Positions 51,883 to 63,109 of a stretch of DNA of 64,000 nt are shown one piece after another. The translations under genes and the position numbers were made by a program. Position 1 is the first letter of the stretch, and the number at the start of each line of letters is the position of its first letter. The notes under the pieces are model-generated. The model was not told where the DNA came from and ran no database searches. It saw only the letters and a list, made by a program, of their open reading frames with translations. The stretch comes from Lachnospira hominis (ex Liu et al. 2021) (GTDB lineage Bacteria > Bacillota > Clostridia > Lachnospirales > Lachnospiraceae): assembly GCF_014287955.1 (NCBI RefSeq), contig NZ_JACOPD010000001.1, positions 62,001-126,000 on the forward strand, given 5' to 3'.

Positions 51883-52287
51883 TCAATTTCCCCTTTTACC
51901 TTCTAATATTTTCTTCGCTGCATCATTTACATCACTGCTTACAACTACAAGCTTATGAAGTCCCGAAATAAGGAGTATTCTTGATATTCCTTCCCCTGCA
52001 CCGGCAACATATATCCGGCCTTTTTCATGGATTTTTCTGTACCGTCCCATTATAAGACCTATTCCGGCACTATCCATAAAATTTATTCTGCTGAAATCAA
52101 ATATTATATCTTCTACGCCTCTTACATCAATGACATCATCAATCACTTCTCTCATTTCATCCGCAAGATGATGGTCAAGTTCCGCTATCATGCTTATAAC
52201 AAGCATTTTATCCGACACCATGTAAATATAATCTGTGTGCCTTACTTCATTTTCTCCGTCTGCAACAGCAACATGTTCTTCCTGCAT
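51883..52287 (-). CDS. spoIIAA: Anti-anti-sigma factor SpoIIAA
   Basis: 134 residues from ATG at 52287 (GGAGG nine bases before). A STAS domain with the phosphorylatable serine in [15 protein letters not shown]. When dephosphorylated it displaces sigma-F from SpoIIAB. The N-terminus is some 15-20 residues longer than the Bacillus protein. First gene of the spoIIA operon, after the terminator of the TPR gene; a sigma-H-like promoter could lie at about 52290-52330, but I cannot assign it firmly. Confidence 0.93.
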   Translation of the reverse strand: MQEEHVAVADGENEVRHTDYIYMVSDKMLVISMIAELDHHLADEMREVIDDVIDVRGVEDIIFDFSRINFMDSAGIGLIMGRYRKIHEKGRIYVAGAGEGISRILLISGLHKLVVVSSDVNDAAKKILEGKRGN

Positions 52288-52333
52288 TCCTGTCAACCTC
52301 CATTTGATTATAACTATATTTTTCCGTAACAAA

Positions 52334-52367
52334 AAACCTGACAGGCTTTCATTCCTGTCAGGTCTTC
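52334..52367 (-). terminator. Terminator of the TPR gene
   Basis: CCTGACAGG pairs perfectly with CCTGTCAGG in the direction of transcription and is followed by six T. Lies between the TPR gene and the spoIIA operon. Confidence 0.88.
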
Positions 52368-52390
52368 TCTTTTACGTATATTTTTCAACA

Positions 52391-53779
52391 TCAGTGTGAC
52401 TGTACATAAGCCTGTGCTTCTGTTACATATCCGCTGCTCTTGAATTCATCTGCTATAATTTGATAGTATTTTTTAGCATTATCCGGCTGATTAAGTGCAA
52501 CATAACTCTTTGCCGCATAGAAAACTGCATCGGCTTTTGTCTTGTCACACTTATAAGCTCTCACAAGCAAATCTGCTGCCGTTGTGTAGTCAGCCTTGTT
52601 ATATGCCGTCATTCCTCTGTTATACAAATCATTTGCTGCATTCATCATTGTAGCACCTGATATTGTATTATAAAGTGTCTTTGCTTCTTCAACAGGGAGT
52701 GAACTTACATCAACATCAGCAATAGCCTCTGCCGCACCTGTTGAATCATTTGAAATGTATAAGTTAGCTGCTTTTATAACAGCAGTCAACAGCTTATTAT
52801 TGCCGTCTGCACCGCTTACCTGTGACAGACGTGTCTCTAACGATTCTTTTTCTTTCTTTACAGAATCGAGCTGGTTTTGAAGCGAATTAAGCTCTACATT
52901 GCCAGATGAGAGCTGTTCGCTGTATTCCTGAAGGCTCTTATTATATTCTGATGTAAGCCCCCTGTATCTTGACGGTATGATAAGAAACCATATCAATGCT
53001 GCTCCTATTGCAACACCAACAAGTATATTTATAATCGTTATGGCACCATTGCTCGGCTCTTTATATGATGAACGCGGAAGGATTACATCATTACCGCTTA
53101 ACGGCTTTCTATCATCATCTTTATTTCTCTTCTTCAATGATGACTGTGATTCTTTCTTTTTAGATGATAATTCTTCATCAATAGCCTGCATATAAAGCTG
53201 TGCAAGTGTATTATTTCTATCAACTCTCAATACAGAAGCAAGACATTTTCTGGCTTTGCTGTATTCCTTTTCTTTTATATAAATAAGAGCAAGAAGCTGC
53301 TGTGCCTTTAAAAGTCTTGGATTCTGTGAAACCACCTTTTTGAGCTGAATCTGTGCCATATCGGTATTGCCTTCTTTGGCATATCTGAGAGACAGATTAT
53401 ACTTCTTAATTGTTGAAGTAACAAGCTCAAATTTATTCTGGTTTGACTGGATGTCAGTTATATAATCTTCTGCACAGTTATTATCAGGCTGGATATTTTT
53501 ACTTATAACCCATTCGCTTAATGCTTCAACAACATCGCCCATCTCACAATATACAAGTCCTAAAAGATTTCTTGCATCTATATTTTTTTTATTTATTGTT
53601 ATACTCATCTTCAGGCTTTCTACTGCACCGGACAAATCTCTTACTTTTGCTTTTGAAAGTCCGAGATTATAATATGCATTTGAAGCCATAACAGCTTTCT
53701 TATACATAGAAACGTCAATGCCGCAGTTCGGGCAGTGGCTTTCTTTTGTAAGAACTTCATTACATTTAAAGCATCTCAT
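52391..53779 (-). CDS. Zinc-ribbon, TPR-repeat membrane protein
   Basis: 462 residues from ATG at 53779 (GGAGAAAAATA before it). An N-terminal zinc ribbon (CFKCNEVL...CPNCG), then TPR-like repeats up to ~210 (AYYNLGLSKAKVRDLSGAVE, NLLGLVYCEMGDVVEALSEW). A charged linker leads to one membrane helix (~258-280), a coiled coil (~290-330), and further TPR repeats to the end (YNRGMTAYNKADYTTAADLL). The TPR blocks lie on both sides of the membrane helix, suggesting an adaptor that links a cytosolic partner to the outside. Specific role unknown. The 46-residue ORF at 53790-53930 lies just upstream. Confidence 0.85.
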   Translation of the reverse strand: MRCFKCNEVLTKESHCPNCGIDVSMYKKAVMASNAYYNLGLSKAKVRDLSGAVESLKMSITINKKNIDARNLLGLVYCEMGDVVEALSEWVISKNIQPDNNCAEDYITDIQSNQNKFELVTSTIKKYNLSLRYAKEGNTDMAQIQLKKVVSQNPRLLKAQQLLALIYIKEKEYSKARKCLASVLRVDRNNTLAQLYMQAIDEELSSKKKESQSSLKKRNKDDDRKPLSGNDVILPRSSYKEPSNGAITIINILVGVAIGAALIWFLIIPSRYRGLTSEYNKSLQEYSEQLSSGNVELNSLQNQLDSVKKEKESLETRLSQVSGADGNNKLLTAVIKAANLYISNDSTGAAEAIADVDVSSLPVEEAKTLYNTISGATMMNAANDLYNRGMTAYNKADYTTAADLLVRAYKCDKTKADAVFYAAKSYVALNQPDNAKKYYQIIADEFKSSGYVTEAQAYVQSH

Positions 53780-53789
53780 TATTTTTCTC

Positions 53790-53930
53790 CTACTTGTCTG
53801 ATAAATCCTCAACAATTTTATTAATAAGATCTGTTATATCAGGAACATCATTATTATAAATCGCATCTTCTGCGTCTTCTACTTCAAGGCTTGGCTTGAA
53901 TTTTTTAATCTCTTCATCAAAATCTATCAT
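53790..53930 (-). CDS. Small acidic protein, 46 residues
   Basis: Starts at ATG 53930 with AATGGAGGAACAAT, an excellent RBS, and ends at a TAG 10 bases before the TPR gene. Its composition is strongly acidic (MIDFDEEIKKFKPSLEVEDA; VPDITDLINKIVEDL), helical, soluble. It lies between folC and the TPR gene on the same strand, 12 bases after folC. Too short for routine gene finders; the clear RBS and tight spacing support it. Function unknown; it could be a partner of the TPR protein. Confidence 0.7.
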   Translation of the reverse strand: MIDFDEEIKKFKPSLEVEDAEDAIYNNDVPDITDLINKIVEDLSDK

Positions 53931-53942
53931 ATTGTTCCTCCA

Positions 53943-55247
53943 TTATTTAATAATACTCATTATCTCACCGACAAGATATAATGAACCTGTGCAAAAAAGC
54001 ACGCCATCAATATCACGCCGCAGTGCAGCTGCACTCTCATATGCATCTTTTATATTTATTTTGTCAATCACAGGCTTGTCCGTATATTTCTTAAATGTAT
54101 CACTTATACAGCTGTCATCCAGGCACCTTTTTCCCTGTATCCCTGCGATAACAAAATAATCAAACATATTACTGTCACATATGCTCTTTATCATTCTGTC
54201 ATAATCTTTATCATTGACAACAGAAAAGAGCAGTATCGTCTTTCTGCCGCAGGTAATCGGGCTTACTGAACAAATAAGTGCTTCTATGCCTTCAGGATTG
54301 TGTGCTCCATCAACATATATGTTATCTGCTATCTGTTCCATACGGCCATGCCATTGTACTTTTTTGACAGCCTTATGGACTGCATTGCTCTCAAGTTTTA
54401 CAACTCCTGTTTTTTTAAGCACTTCAGCTGCCGTAAGTGCCAGTGAACAATTCTGGACCTGATATACGGCACCGGTTGTAATTGTAAAGCAATCATTCTT
54501 ATAATACATATTGTTTAGCGAAAAATCAATACAATAGCCGTAGTTTTTAATTATTTGAAAATCTTTTTGTGTCACACCATATGCTTCACAATTATTATCC
54601 TCTGCATTTTTTTCTATTATATCTGTCACGCTTTTTTTATCTTTTATAAATACAACAGGAACATTATTTTTTATTATGCCGGACTTTTCTTCTGCTATCT
54701 TTTCTATTGTATCGCCAAGTATCGCTGTATGCTCAAGACTGATTGTTGCTATTATATCAAGAACAGGATTTTTAACTGCATTGGTCGCATCAAGTCTTCC
54801 ACCTAGTCCCGTTTCTATGACGCAGATATCAACATTTTGTTTCAGGAAAACAAGAAATGCTATGCCTAAGAAATAATCAAAATATGCAAGGCTTCCTTTT
54901 CCAAGTTCATCTTCCACCGCTTTTACCCTGGCATATGCCTCAGCAAATTCTTCTTTTGTTATCATCATTCCATTAATTCTTATGCGTTCACGTTCGTCTA
55001 TCAGATGCGGAGATGTAAACAGCCCGGTCTTATAGCCGTTTTCCTGTAAAATACCTGCAAGATAGGCACATACAGAACCTTTGCCATTGCTTCCTGCAAC
55101 ATGTATTACTTTGAGCTTATCCTGTGGATTGCCGAGCCTTTCCAGAAGTTTTTCCGCTCTTTCACATCCTGTTCCCGCTACAAACTGGCTCAGCGAATTA
55201 ATATATTCAATTGCTTTTTCATAACTTTTACCATCAATTATATTCAT
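53943..55247 (-). CDS. folC: Folylpolyglutamate synthase / dihydrofolate synthase
   Basis: 434 residues of the Mur-ligase superfamily. The P-loop is HVAGSNGKGSVCAYL; FTSPHLIDERERIRING and the Mg-binding ETGLGGRLDATN are FolC signatures; DGAHNPEGIEAL is in the C-terminal domain. It adds glutamate to dihydropteroate and/or folates in the cytosol. Whether it is mono- or bifunctional cannot be told. Downstream of the coiled-coil gene by three bases and followed by the small acidic ORF. Confidence 0.95.
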   Translation of the reverse strand: MNIIDGKSYEKAIEYINSLSQFVAGTGCERAEKLLERLGNPQDKLKVIHVAGSNGKGSVCAYLAGILQENGYKTGLFTSPHLIDERERIRINGMMITKEEFAEAYARVKAVEDELGKGSLAYFDYFLGIAFLVFLKQNVDICVIETGLGGRLDATNAVKNPVLDIIATISLEHTAILGDTIEKIAEEKSGIIKNNVPVVFIKDKKSVTDIIEKNAEDNNCEAYGVTQKDFQIIKNYGYCIDFSLNNMYYKNDCFTITTGAVYQVQNCSLALTAAEVLKKTGVVKLESNAVHKAVKKVQWHGRMEQIADNIYVDGAHNPEGIEALICSVSPITCGRKTILLFSVVNDKDYDRMIKSICDSNMFDYFVIAGIQGKRCLDDSCISDTFKKYTDKPVIDKINIKDAYESAAALRRDIDGVLFCTGSLYLVGEIMSIIK

Positions 55248-55250
55248 TTA

Positions 55251-56780
55251 TTATTTTCCTATTTTAGTTATATGTGTGCCTTCGTGATATAACTTTACCT
55301 GACCATCAGCCACTGTATCACATATAATGCATCCGGATGACGAGGGTGTATCAAATGCCTGACTGTCAGGTGTATCATGAAATTCTTTCATCATTCTTTC
55401 AACTGCAATTCTTCCGTCAAGTGTAAGAAGTCTCACAGCCTGTACAAATACTTCATCTTCAAATGTCATTTTATAATAAAATGCACCCCATTTGTTTTTT
55501 ATAATCTCAGAAAGTTCATGTTCCCGCAATTCTGCCTCTTTTGTCATTCTCTCTGACTCTTTTGCAGCATTTTCCTTGTTATTTTCACACTCACCTGTTG
55601 ATATATCAAGTTCTTTCATTTTCTGCTCAAGTTTTGAAACAGACTGCTCATATTGTCCAATGCGTCTGTTTGTATTATTTACTTCTGAATAATATAGTTT
55701 CGTGTCACTCTCAGAATGTTTCCCTGCATTGTACTCATCTTTTTGTGATGCAAGTTTATCAAATTGCACACGTTCTTTTTCAAGTAAATCTTTTTCACTC
55801 TGAAGTTTTTCACCTGTCTTTGAAACCTGCTCATAAAGCCTGTCCAGTTTTTTATCATACTCTTCAACTGCAGCCTTCTGTGCCTGTATCTCTTTTAGCA
55901 TTGCATGAAAATCCGTAATTTCTTTTCGCTGCATCGCCCCGTTTTCTTCCGTAGTATATGATGGCAGAGATTTTTCATTGACGCCAAATCCTGTACCATA
56001 TGCATTTTTTGCCTTCCATACAAGCTGTGCCATAAGTGCACATGATATTCTTTTGAAACTTTTAAGTACATTGACGCTTGCTGTAACATATGCAGCTATC
56101 TCATCAAAAACCTGTAATCCAAGTATCTGTATGACATCCTTTAAATACGTCGTTTTTTTCTCTAATCTCAGTATTCTTCCAATGCCTTTACCCGAAAATT
56201 CTTTAGGCATAAGTCTTTTATGTAATTCTCTCTTATCTTCTATAGATATTTCATCTATTCTTTTCTGTATTCTCAAATCAGTATCTGCAACATCCTTTGC
56301 ATCCTGACGCACAAGACACTGATGTAATGCCGCAATAAATGCTTCGTTATAGTATATGCTGACATTTTCTATTTTATTAGCAGGAGTATCATATTTTGTA
56401 ATATTATACAATTTTGCCGCTTCAGCTGCTGCCAGAATTGAAAGTCTTTCCTCACTTACTGTCAATGATTCCTGTGCTGTCAGCCCACATTTTTGTGCAA
56501 TGAGTTCTTTAAGCCGTATTTCAAGTTCACTTCTTGTATCAGCATGAAGCTGTATTATATTTTTTCGTACCATATCTGAAACACGCACTATCTGATAATC
56601 TATAGACTTAGATGAAGCGAACGCCTGCATAAATGAATTGGCTGCATCTGCAAGCGAGTTGACCAGCTTATTACCGGTCTCTTTTGCAGCATTAAGAAGA
56701 TTAGTCTGTGTAATCAGGGCTATTTCAAGCCTGACATCTTCGTCTGACATTTTTCGTATTCCATCAAATATATTAGGCAT
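55251..56780 (-). CDS. Coiled-coil protein of unknown function
   Basis: 509 residues from the ATG at 56780 (GAGGAG nine bases before; TTG codons at 56783/56786 are possible). Helical N-terminal region (MSDEDVRLEIALITQTNLLN), a middle domain (KRISCALMAQLVWKAKNAYG), and a long coiled coil at ~295-420 (AAVEEYDKKLDRLYEQVSKT, KLEQKMKELDISTG). A C-terminal globular ~90 residues end in HEGTHITKIGK. No membrane helix or signal peptide. No family recognised. It begins the transcript that contains folC, three bases downstream. Confidence 0.75.
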   Translation of the reverse strand: MPNIFDGIRKMSDEDVRLEIALITQTNLLNAAKETGNKLVNSLADAANSFMQAFASSKSIDYQIVRVSDMVRKNIIQLHADTRSELEIRLKELIAQKCGLTAQESLTVSEERLSILAAAEAAKLYNITKYDTPANKIENVSIYYNEAFIAALHQCLVRQDAKDVADTDLRIQKRIDEISIEDKRELHKRLMPKEFSGKGIGRILRLEKKTTYLKDVIQILGLQVFDEIAAYVTASVNVLKSFKRISCALMAQLVWKAKNAYGTGFGVNEKSLPSYTTEENGAMQRKEITDFHAMLKEIQAQKAAVEEYDKKLDRLYEQVSKTGEKLQSEKDLLEKERVQFDKLASQKDEYNAGKHSESDTKLYYSEVNNTNRRIGQYEQSVSKLEQKMKELDISTGECENNKENAAKESERMTKEAELREHELSEIIKNKWGAFYYKMTFEDEVFVQAVRLLTLDGRIAVERMMKEFHDTPDSQAFDTPSSSGCIICDTVADGQVKLYHEGTHITKIGK

Positions 56781-56835
56781 CAACAATCACTCCTCTCTAA
56801 TCAAAAAGCTCTTTACCCATTGCAATAACTATAAT

Positions 56836-56891
56836 AAAAGTCCCATAAACATTTGTCAAATCTCAGATTTGAATTTGTCTACGGGACTTTT
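56836..56891 (-). terminator. Terminator of gdhA
   Basis: A long hairpin: AAAAGTCCC pairs with GGGACTTTT, and the inner sequence pairs further around a TGA loop; followed by TTATTAT. Lies 60 bases after the gdhA stop. Confidence 0.82.
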
Positions 56892-56953
56892 ATGTATTTT
56901 AAAATTTTATATCCTGGCTGATACTGACAGCCTCTTAATCAGATATTAAAGAA

Positions 56954-58694
<1,741 letters not shown>

Positions 58695-60284
58695 ATGGCA
58701 AACTTTTTCACAAAGACTAATAAAGATATGAAATATATCTTTAAAAAAAGTGCAAATCTGAACAAAAAGGAAAAAAGAAGAAAAAAACGTGGCGTTATGG
58801 CTCTTATCGGATTGCTTCTCGTTCTTGTTGAGCTCGTTATATCCGGTCTTTTCCTGTTTGAGATTTTTAAACTGGATATTTTTCCTACAAAATACTTTAT
58901 AATGATGATTATTATACTTGTACTTATTCTGTTATACAACTTTACATCACAGTTTACCAAAGCTCACTACTTCGGTAAGTTTTTATCAGTTCTGATGTCA
59001 GTCATTTTAGTTTTTGGATATCTTGTAGGTTCAAAAGTAAACTGGGCTTTTGGCAATATTACAAATACGAAGATTGAGACTGACGTTGTTGATGTTATCG
59101 TACTTAAACATGACTCTGCTTCTTCTATAAAAGATGCTCTCTCATATACTTTTGGCTATAATGGTTCTATTGAAGAGACGCTTTCGACAAAAGCAGCAGA
59201 ACAGATTAATTCAGAAAATAATGCCAGCATTTCAACAAAGAAATATACATCATGGGATAATCTGCTTGAAGCTCTTTATTCAAATAAAGATATTAAAGCA
59301 ATATTTATGACTGAATCGATGCGTGCTTCCATGTCTGAAGAAGATACGGATTTTGCATCAAAGACAAAAGTTCTTGGCAACATAAAGATTATTACAAAGA
59401 CTACTGTAAACACAGCTGCAAAGAAATCAAAGGGTGAACCTTTTGTTGTATATATATCAGGAAATGACGGATATGGCGATATATCTGATGTAGGCCGAAG
59501 TGATGTTAATATTCTCGCAGTGATTAATCCTGAGACAAGACAGGTTCTTCTTATTTCTACACCTCGTGATTATTATATTACGATAAGTGATGCAAATGGA
59601 AGAAAAGGCATTGATAAACTTACACATGCAGGTAATGCCGGAACTCAGGGTTCTATTGATGCACTTTACGACCTTTATGGTTTTAAAGCTGATTACTTTA
59701 TGAAGCTTAACTTTGACGGATGTGTCAAGATTGTCGATGCACTCGGAGGCATTACAATTGATTCTGAAGTGGAATTTACCAACGGTAATGATGCTGCTCC
59801 TGAAAATTATCATTTCGTTAAAGGCTTAAATGAATGTGACGGTGCAATGACTCTTGCATTTGTACGTGAGAGACAGTGCTTTATGAATGGCGATTTCCAG
59901 CGAGGAAGAAACCAGCAGGCAGCTATTTCAGGTATTATCAACAAAGCTACTTCACCTTCTATACTTACAAGTTATTCATCAGTGCTTGAGGCTGCAACAG
60001 AAGTTTTATATACCAACATGCCAACAAGCATGATTACAGGTCTTATAAAAGACCAGCTTGCTGATTCGACACCTTGGAATGTCCAGTCTTATGCAGTAAG
60101 CGGAAGAACACAGTCTAACTACTGTAACTTATATGGATTCTATGCATCAACTGTTGTTCCTGATTATGACACGGTTAATATAGCAATCAAACTTATGAAT
60201 ATGATTTACAATGATGAAACAGTCAATGTTGATGAGTATGTTGAAAGTCTTGAAAATGAGACTGCCACAGGTAGTGCACAGTAA
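58695..60284 (+). CDS. LytR-CpsA-Psr (LCP) family protein
   Basis: 529 residues from ATG at 58695 (AAAGGGGATT before it). A basic cytoplasmic tail, then three hydrophobic segments (~34-56, 66-84, 92-112) rather than the single one of classical LytR. The LCP domain (~300-470) shows GRSDVNILAVINPETRQVLL, STPRDYYI, and the conserved arginines in RERQCFMNGDFQRGRNQQ. LCP enzymes transfer undecaprenyl-linked polymers (teichoic acid, capsule) to peptidoglycan. It may anchor the polysaccharide made by the 1-6.7 kb operon; not linked by position. Between helices and LCP domain is an unassigned ~150-residue region. Confidence 0.92.
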   Translation: MANFFTKTNKDMKYIFKKSANLNKKEKRRKKRGVMALIGLLLVLVELVISGLFLFEIFKLDIFPTKYFIMMIIILVLILLYNFTSQFTKAHYFGKFLSVLMSVILVFGYLVGSKVNWAFGNITNTKIETDVVDVIVLKHDSASSIKDALSYTFGYNGSIEETLSTKAAEQINSENNASISTKKYTSWDNLLEALYSNKDIKAIFMTESMRASMSEEDTDFASKTKVLGNIKIITKTTVNTAAKKSKGEPFVVYISGNDGYGDISDVGRSDVNILAVINPETRQVLLISTPRDYYITISDANGRKGIDKLTHAGNAGTQGSIDALYDLYGFKADYFMKLNFDGCVKIVDALGGITIDSEVEFTNGNDAAPENYHFVKGLNECDGAMTLAFVRERQCFMNGDFQRGRNQQAAISGIINKATSPSILTSYSSVLEAATEVLYTNMPTSMITGLIKDQLADSTPWNVQSYAVSGRTQSNYCNLYGFYASTVVPDYDTVNIAIKLMNMIYNDETVNVDEYVESLENETATGSAQ

Positions 60285-60308
60285 ATCTTATATTTAACTT
60301 ACTATATA

Positions 60309-60348
60309 AAAAAGACGATTCTGGTTTACAATTCAGAATCGTCTTTTT
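60309..60348. terminator. Bidirectional terminator, LCP gene / HAD gene
   Basis: AAAAAGACGATTCTG pairs perfectly with CAGAATCGTCTTTTT around a 10-base loop. Works for both convergent genes. Confidence 0.93.
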
Positions 60349-60368
60349 ATAATCTTTAAATAACATAT

Positions 60369-61193
60369 TTATTGCTCGTTAATTATAAATCTATTGATAA
60401 CATCTGCCACTGCATTTTCATCATTATTAAGCTCTGTTACCATATCTGCATTATTTTTCACTTCGTCATATGCATTTTTCATTGCTATCCCTAATCCTGC
60501 ATATTTTATCATTGAAATATCATTAAGTCCATCGCCACAGGCGATAAGTTCTTCTCTTTTAATCCCAAGCTGCGAAAGAAGCTCTGCAAGTGATGCATCT
60601 TTTCCTACATTCTTTGGTACAATTTCAAGAAAATAATCTTCTGAGAAAAATAATTCAAGTATGTCGGAATATTTATTTTCCAGCTTTTCTTTTACAGGAA
60701 GAAGCTTTTTGTGTTCTCCTACAACAAGAACTTTTGAAACAGGATAATCTACAAATTCAGGTATGTTGTCAACCTGCATTATGCTTGCACTGTTACAAAA
60801 TGCCTCTTTTATTACGTATTCATCATCCGCTCTCTCAGATATAACTTTGTCTTTGTAATATGTCAATGGTGCAACATCACATTCTCTTGCAGCAATACAT
60901 ATATCCTCAATGCACTGTTTAGGAACATATCTTTCATATACAAGTTTTCCTGTCTTACAATCCAATATATTGCCACCGTTATATGCAAGCACATAACCTC
61001 CGCGTTTCTCCAGTTCAAGCATACGTGCAACAGGAAGTACGCCAAACATCGGCCTGCCTGATGCAAGAATAACTGCCGTACCCACATCAATCGCTTCCCA
61101 GACAGCCTTTTTATTAACATCTGATAATTCCTTATTACTGTCCATCAAAGTTCCATCCAGGTCAAGTGCAAGTGCTTTGTATTTTTTTTCCAT
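60369..61193 (-). CDS. HAD-superfamily Cof-type phosphatase
   Basis: 274 residues from ATG at 61193 (GGAG seven bases before). Motif I is ALDLDGTLMDSN with the nucleophilic Asp; motif II is the Ser in VILASGRPM; motif III a Lys in VSKVLVVGE/IKREEL; motif IV ACGDGLNDISMI. The C2B cap is between them. Cof-like members dephosphorylate sugar phosphates, flavins or nucleotides; substrate unknown. Single gene. Confidence 0.93.
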   Translation of the reverse strand: MEKKYKALALDLDGTLMDSNKELSDVNKKAVWEAIDVGTAVILASGRPMFGVLPVARMLELEKRGGYVLAYNGGNILDCKTGKLVYERYVPKQCIEDICIAARECDVAPLTYYKDKVISERADDEYVIKEAFCNSASIMQVDNIPEFVDYPVSKVLVVGEHKKLLPVKEKLENKYSDILELFFSEDYFLEIVPKNVGKDASLAELLSQLGIKREELIACGDGLNDISMIKYAGLGIAMKNAYDEVKNNADMVTELNNDENAVADVINRFIINEQ

Positions 61194-61296
61194 TATGCTC
61201 TCCATTTCCGCATTCTTATTTTTTATCGTAAGCCCGCTTTATCGCAAAACTTTTCATTTATTATATTATTACAATTAGCAGATTTAGTAAACAGCT

Positions 61297-63057
61297 TTAT
61301 GTCACACGGAGTTCCAGAAACGAATTTATCAGATTAAGTCTGCCATATCCCCATATGTTATTTGGAAACTCTTCACTGCCGGAAGATGTTACACTCTCAT
61401 CCCTTACTGCTCCACGAATAAGAATATATTTCACGTCATTTGTTCCAAGATATTTTGCATTGCCGTAATATACGCCCCATGTAAGTAACAGTGCTGCTGC
61501 TCCTGCAGCATGTGCCGCCGCAATGCTGGTTCCGCTTCTATATGTGTATCCTCCTCCGGTGCGTGGGCCATATACATTAACACCAGGAGCTGCAAGTTCA
61601 GGTTTTACAACATTATCTGCACTGTATCCCCTGCCTGACTCTATACTTATAGCACCTGTCAGATGATTATATGATGCAATGCTTATAATTCTTGATTCTG
61701 CAGCTGGTTCTGTCAATGTTGTATCCGGCGTAGAATTCAGAAAAAATGTGTCTGACTGCAGGAAATTATTAATCGGAAGCCATCCATTAAAACTCCCCTT
61801 TATATTTGTAAGGCTGTATACATTAATTTTCCATACACCCTGTGCCGGATTAATAAATCTGAAAAATATCACTTCATATCCTGATAATGTATCTACCACT
61901 CTGTAATCTACTTCTACCTGTGAATTTTCAAATATAAACTTTAACACATTTGTCATGCCTGTTCTTGCAGATAATCTTGGCACACTCTCGCCCGACGGAG
62001 ATATTACTGAAACTGACAGCACATCGAGCGTATTTGCCCATATTTCCATTGAAAATCCTTTTTCTTTTTTACCTACATTTAATTCTATTGTATATGGTGA
62101 TACAGATGAAAGTGCCTCACCTGATATATGTGTTCTTCCTGCAGCTTCATTACCCATACAAGAAACAACTACTACATTTGTTCTTATTGCAGCCAAACTA
62201 AGCATACTTGCCAATGGCGTTGCACCTGTTCTTGGACCGCTTCCTGTTCCAAGTCCGAAGCATATCACAAGCGGCATTTTCCTTTTAGCAGCATAATCAA
62301 GCAGAAACCGTACACCAAGCATTATATCTGTCTCTTCAAATACTGCTGCCTCTCTGTTTACAAGAAAATATTCTTTAAGATAATCTTTTGCCTCTTTAAG
62401 TTTAACGACTGCCAGTTCACACTCCGGTGCTGCTCCACAGAATTCATCTGTCTGGCTTCCTGCTGCAATACCGGCTATAAAAGTGCCATGACCGTCAGTA
62501 TCTTTTTCTGGAACATATTCATAAGGATTCCCGCCGTCAGACTGTGCTTTGAGTGCTGCATTTATCTCTTCATTAGTAAACACTCTCCCATATTTGTATA
62601 CACTGCTAATATAGTCGCTTCTGCTCTCTTGACTTTCTGTATTATTCCACTCACCCGTCTGGTCCCATATTACAGCTATACGGCTGACATTTGGGCTTTT
62701 CTTGAATGCTTCATGTGTATAATCTATTCCGGTATCAACAATTCCCATAATTACACCCTGTCCGCGGACATTAAGAAACGGCTGGTTTAACGAAGACGTA
62801 ATACCAGCCGCATCCATACTTGATGTATCCATTATTCCATATAGCTTAGGTATTGTCTGATATCCAAGATTGCTTATGCTCATTTTCATATCACCTGAAA
62901 GCTTTCCATATCCAATTGAAAAGTTCTCATCCACTTCAATTACGCATGCGTTTTCTATTTTATCTGACGGATTATAATTATAGTACCATGGATTGTTATA
63001 TATGATAAAATCCATAATTTCCTGTGATTTAACAAGTGCGTCACATGTCATATCCAT
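61297..63057 (-). CDS. Subtilisin-like serine protease, Csp-like
   Basis: 586 residues with a complete S8 triad: Asp in MGIVDTGIDYTHEAF (~107), His in DTDGHGTFIAGIAAGS (~187), Ser in YRSGTSIAAAHAAGAA (~509). No signal peptide. A prodomain-like first ~90 residues and a beta-rich insertion between His and Ser (~310-440) match the clostridial Csp family, whose CspB cleaves the cortex-lytic pro-enzyme SleC at germination. The spoVA operon nearby in the window is compatible with that role, but no sleC is visible and Lachnospiraceae have several non-germination paralogues. Confidence 0.85.
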   Translation of the reverse strand: MDMTCDALVKSQEIMDFIIYNNPWYYNYNPSDKIENACVIEVDENFSIGYGKLSGDMKMSISNLGYQTIPKLYGIMDTSSMDAAGITSSLNQPFLNVRGQGVIMGIVDTGIDYTHEAFKKSPNVSRIAVIWDQTGEWNNTESQESRSDYISSVYKYGRVFTNEEINAALKAQSDGGNPYEYVPEKDTDGHGTFIAGIAAGSQTDEFCGAAPECELAVVKLKEAKDYLKEYFLVNREAAVFEETDIMLGVRFLLDYAAKRKMPLVICFGLGTGSGPRTGATPLASMLSLAAIRTNVVVVSCMGNEAAGRTHISGEALSSVSPYTIELNVGKKEKGFSMEIWANTLDVLSVSVISPSGESVPRLSARTGMTNVLKFIFENSQVEVDYRVVDTLSGYEVIFFRFINPAQGVWKINVYSLTNIKGSFNGWLPINNFLQSDTFFLNSTPDTTLTEPAAESRIISIASYNHLTGAISIESGRGYSADNVVKPELAAPGVNVYGPRTGGGYTYRSGTSIAAAHAAGAAALLLTWGVYYGNAKYLGTNDVKYILIRGAVRDESVTSSGSEEFPNNIWGYGRLNLINSFLELRVT

Positions 63058-63109
63058 ATATCCGGCCGCTATATATAATTTAATCTATTATATTCATATA
63101 TCCCTGTTA

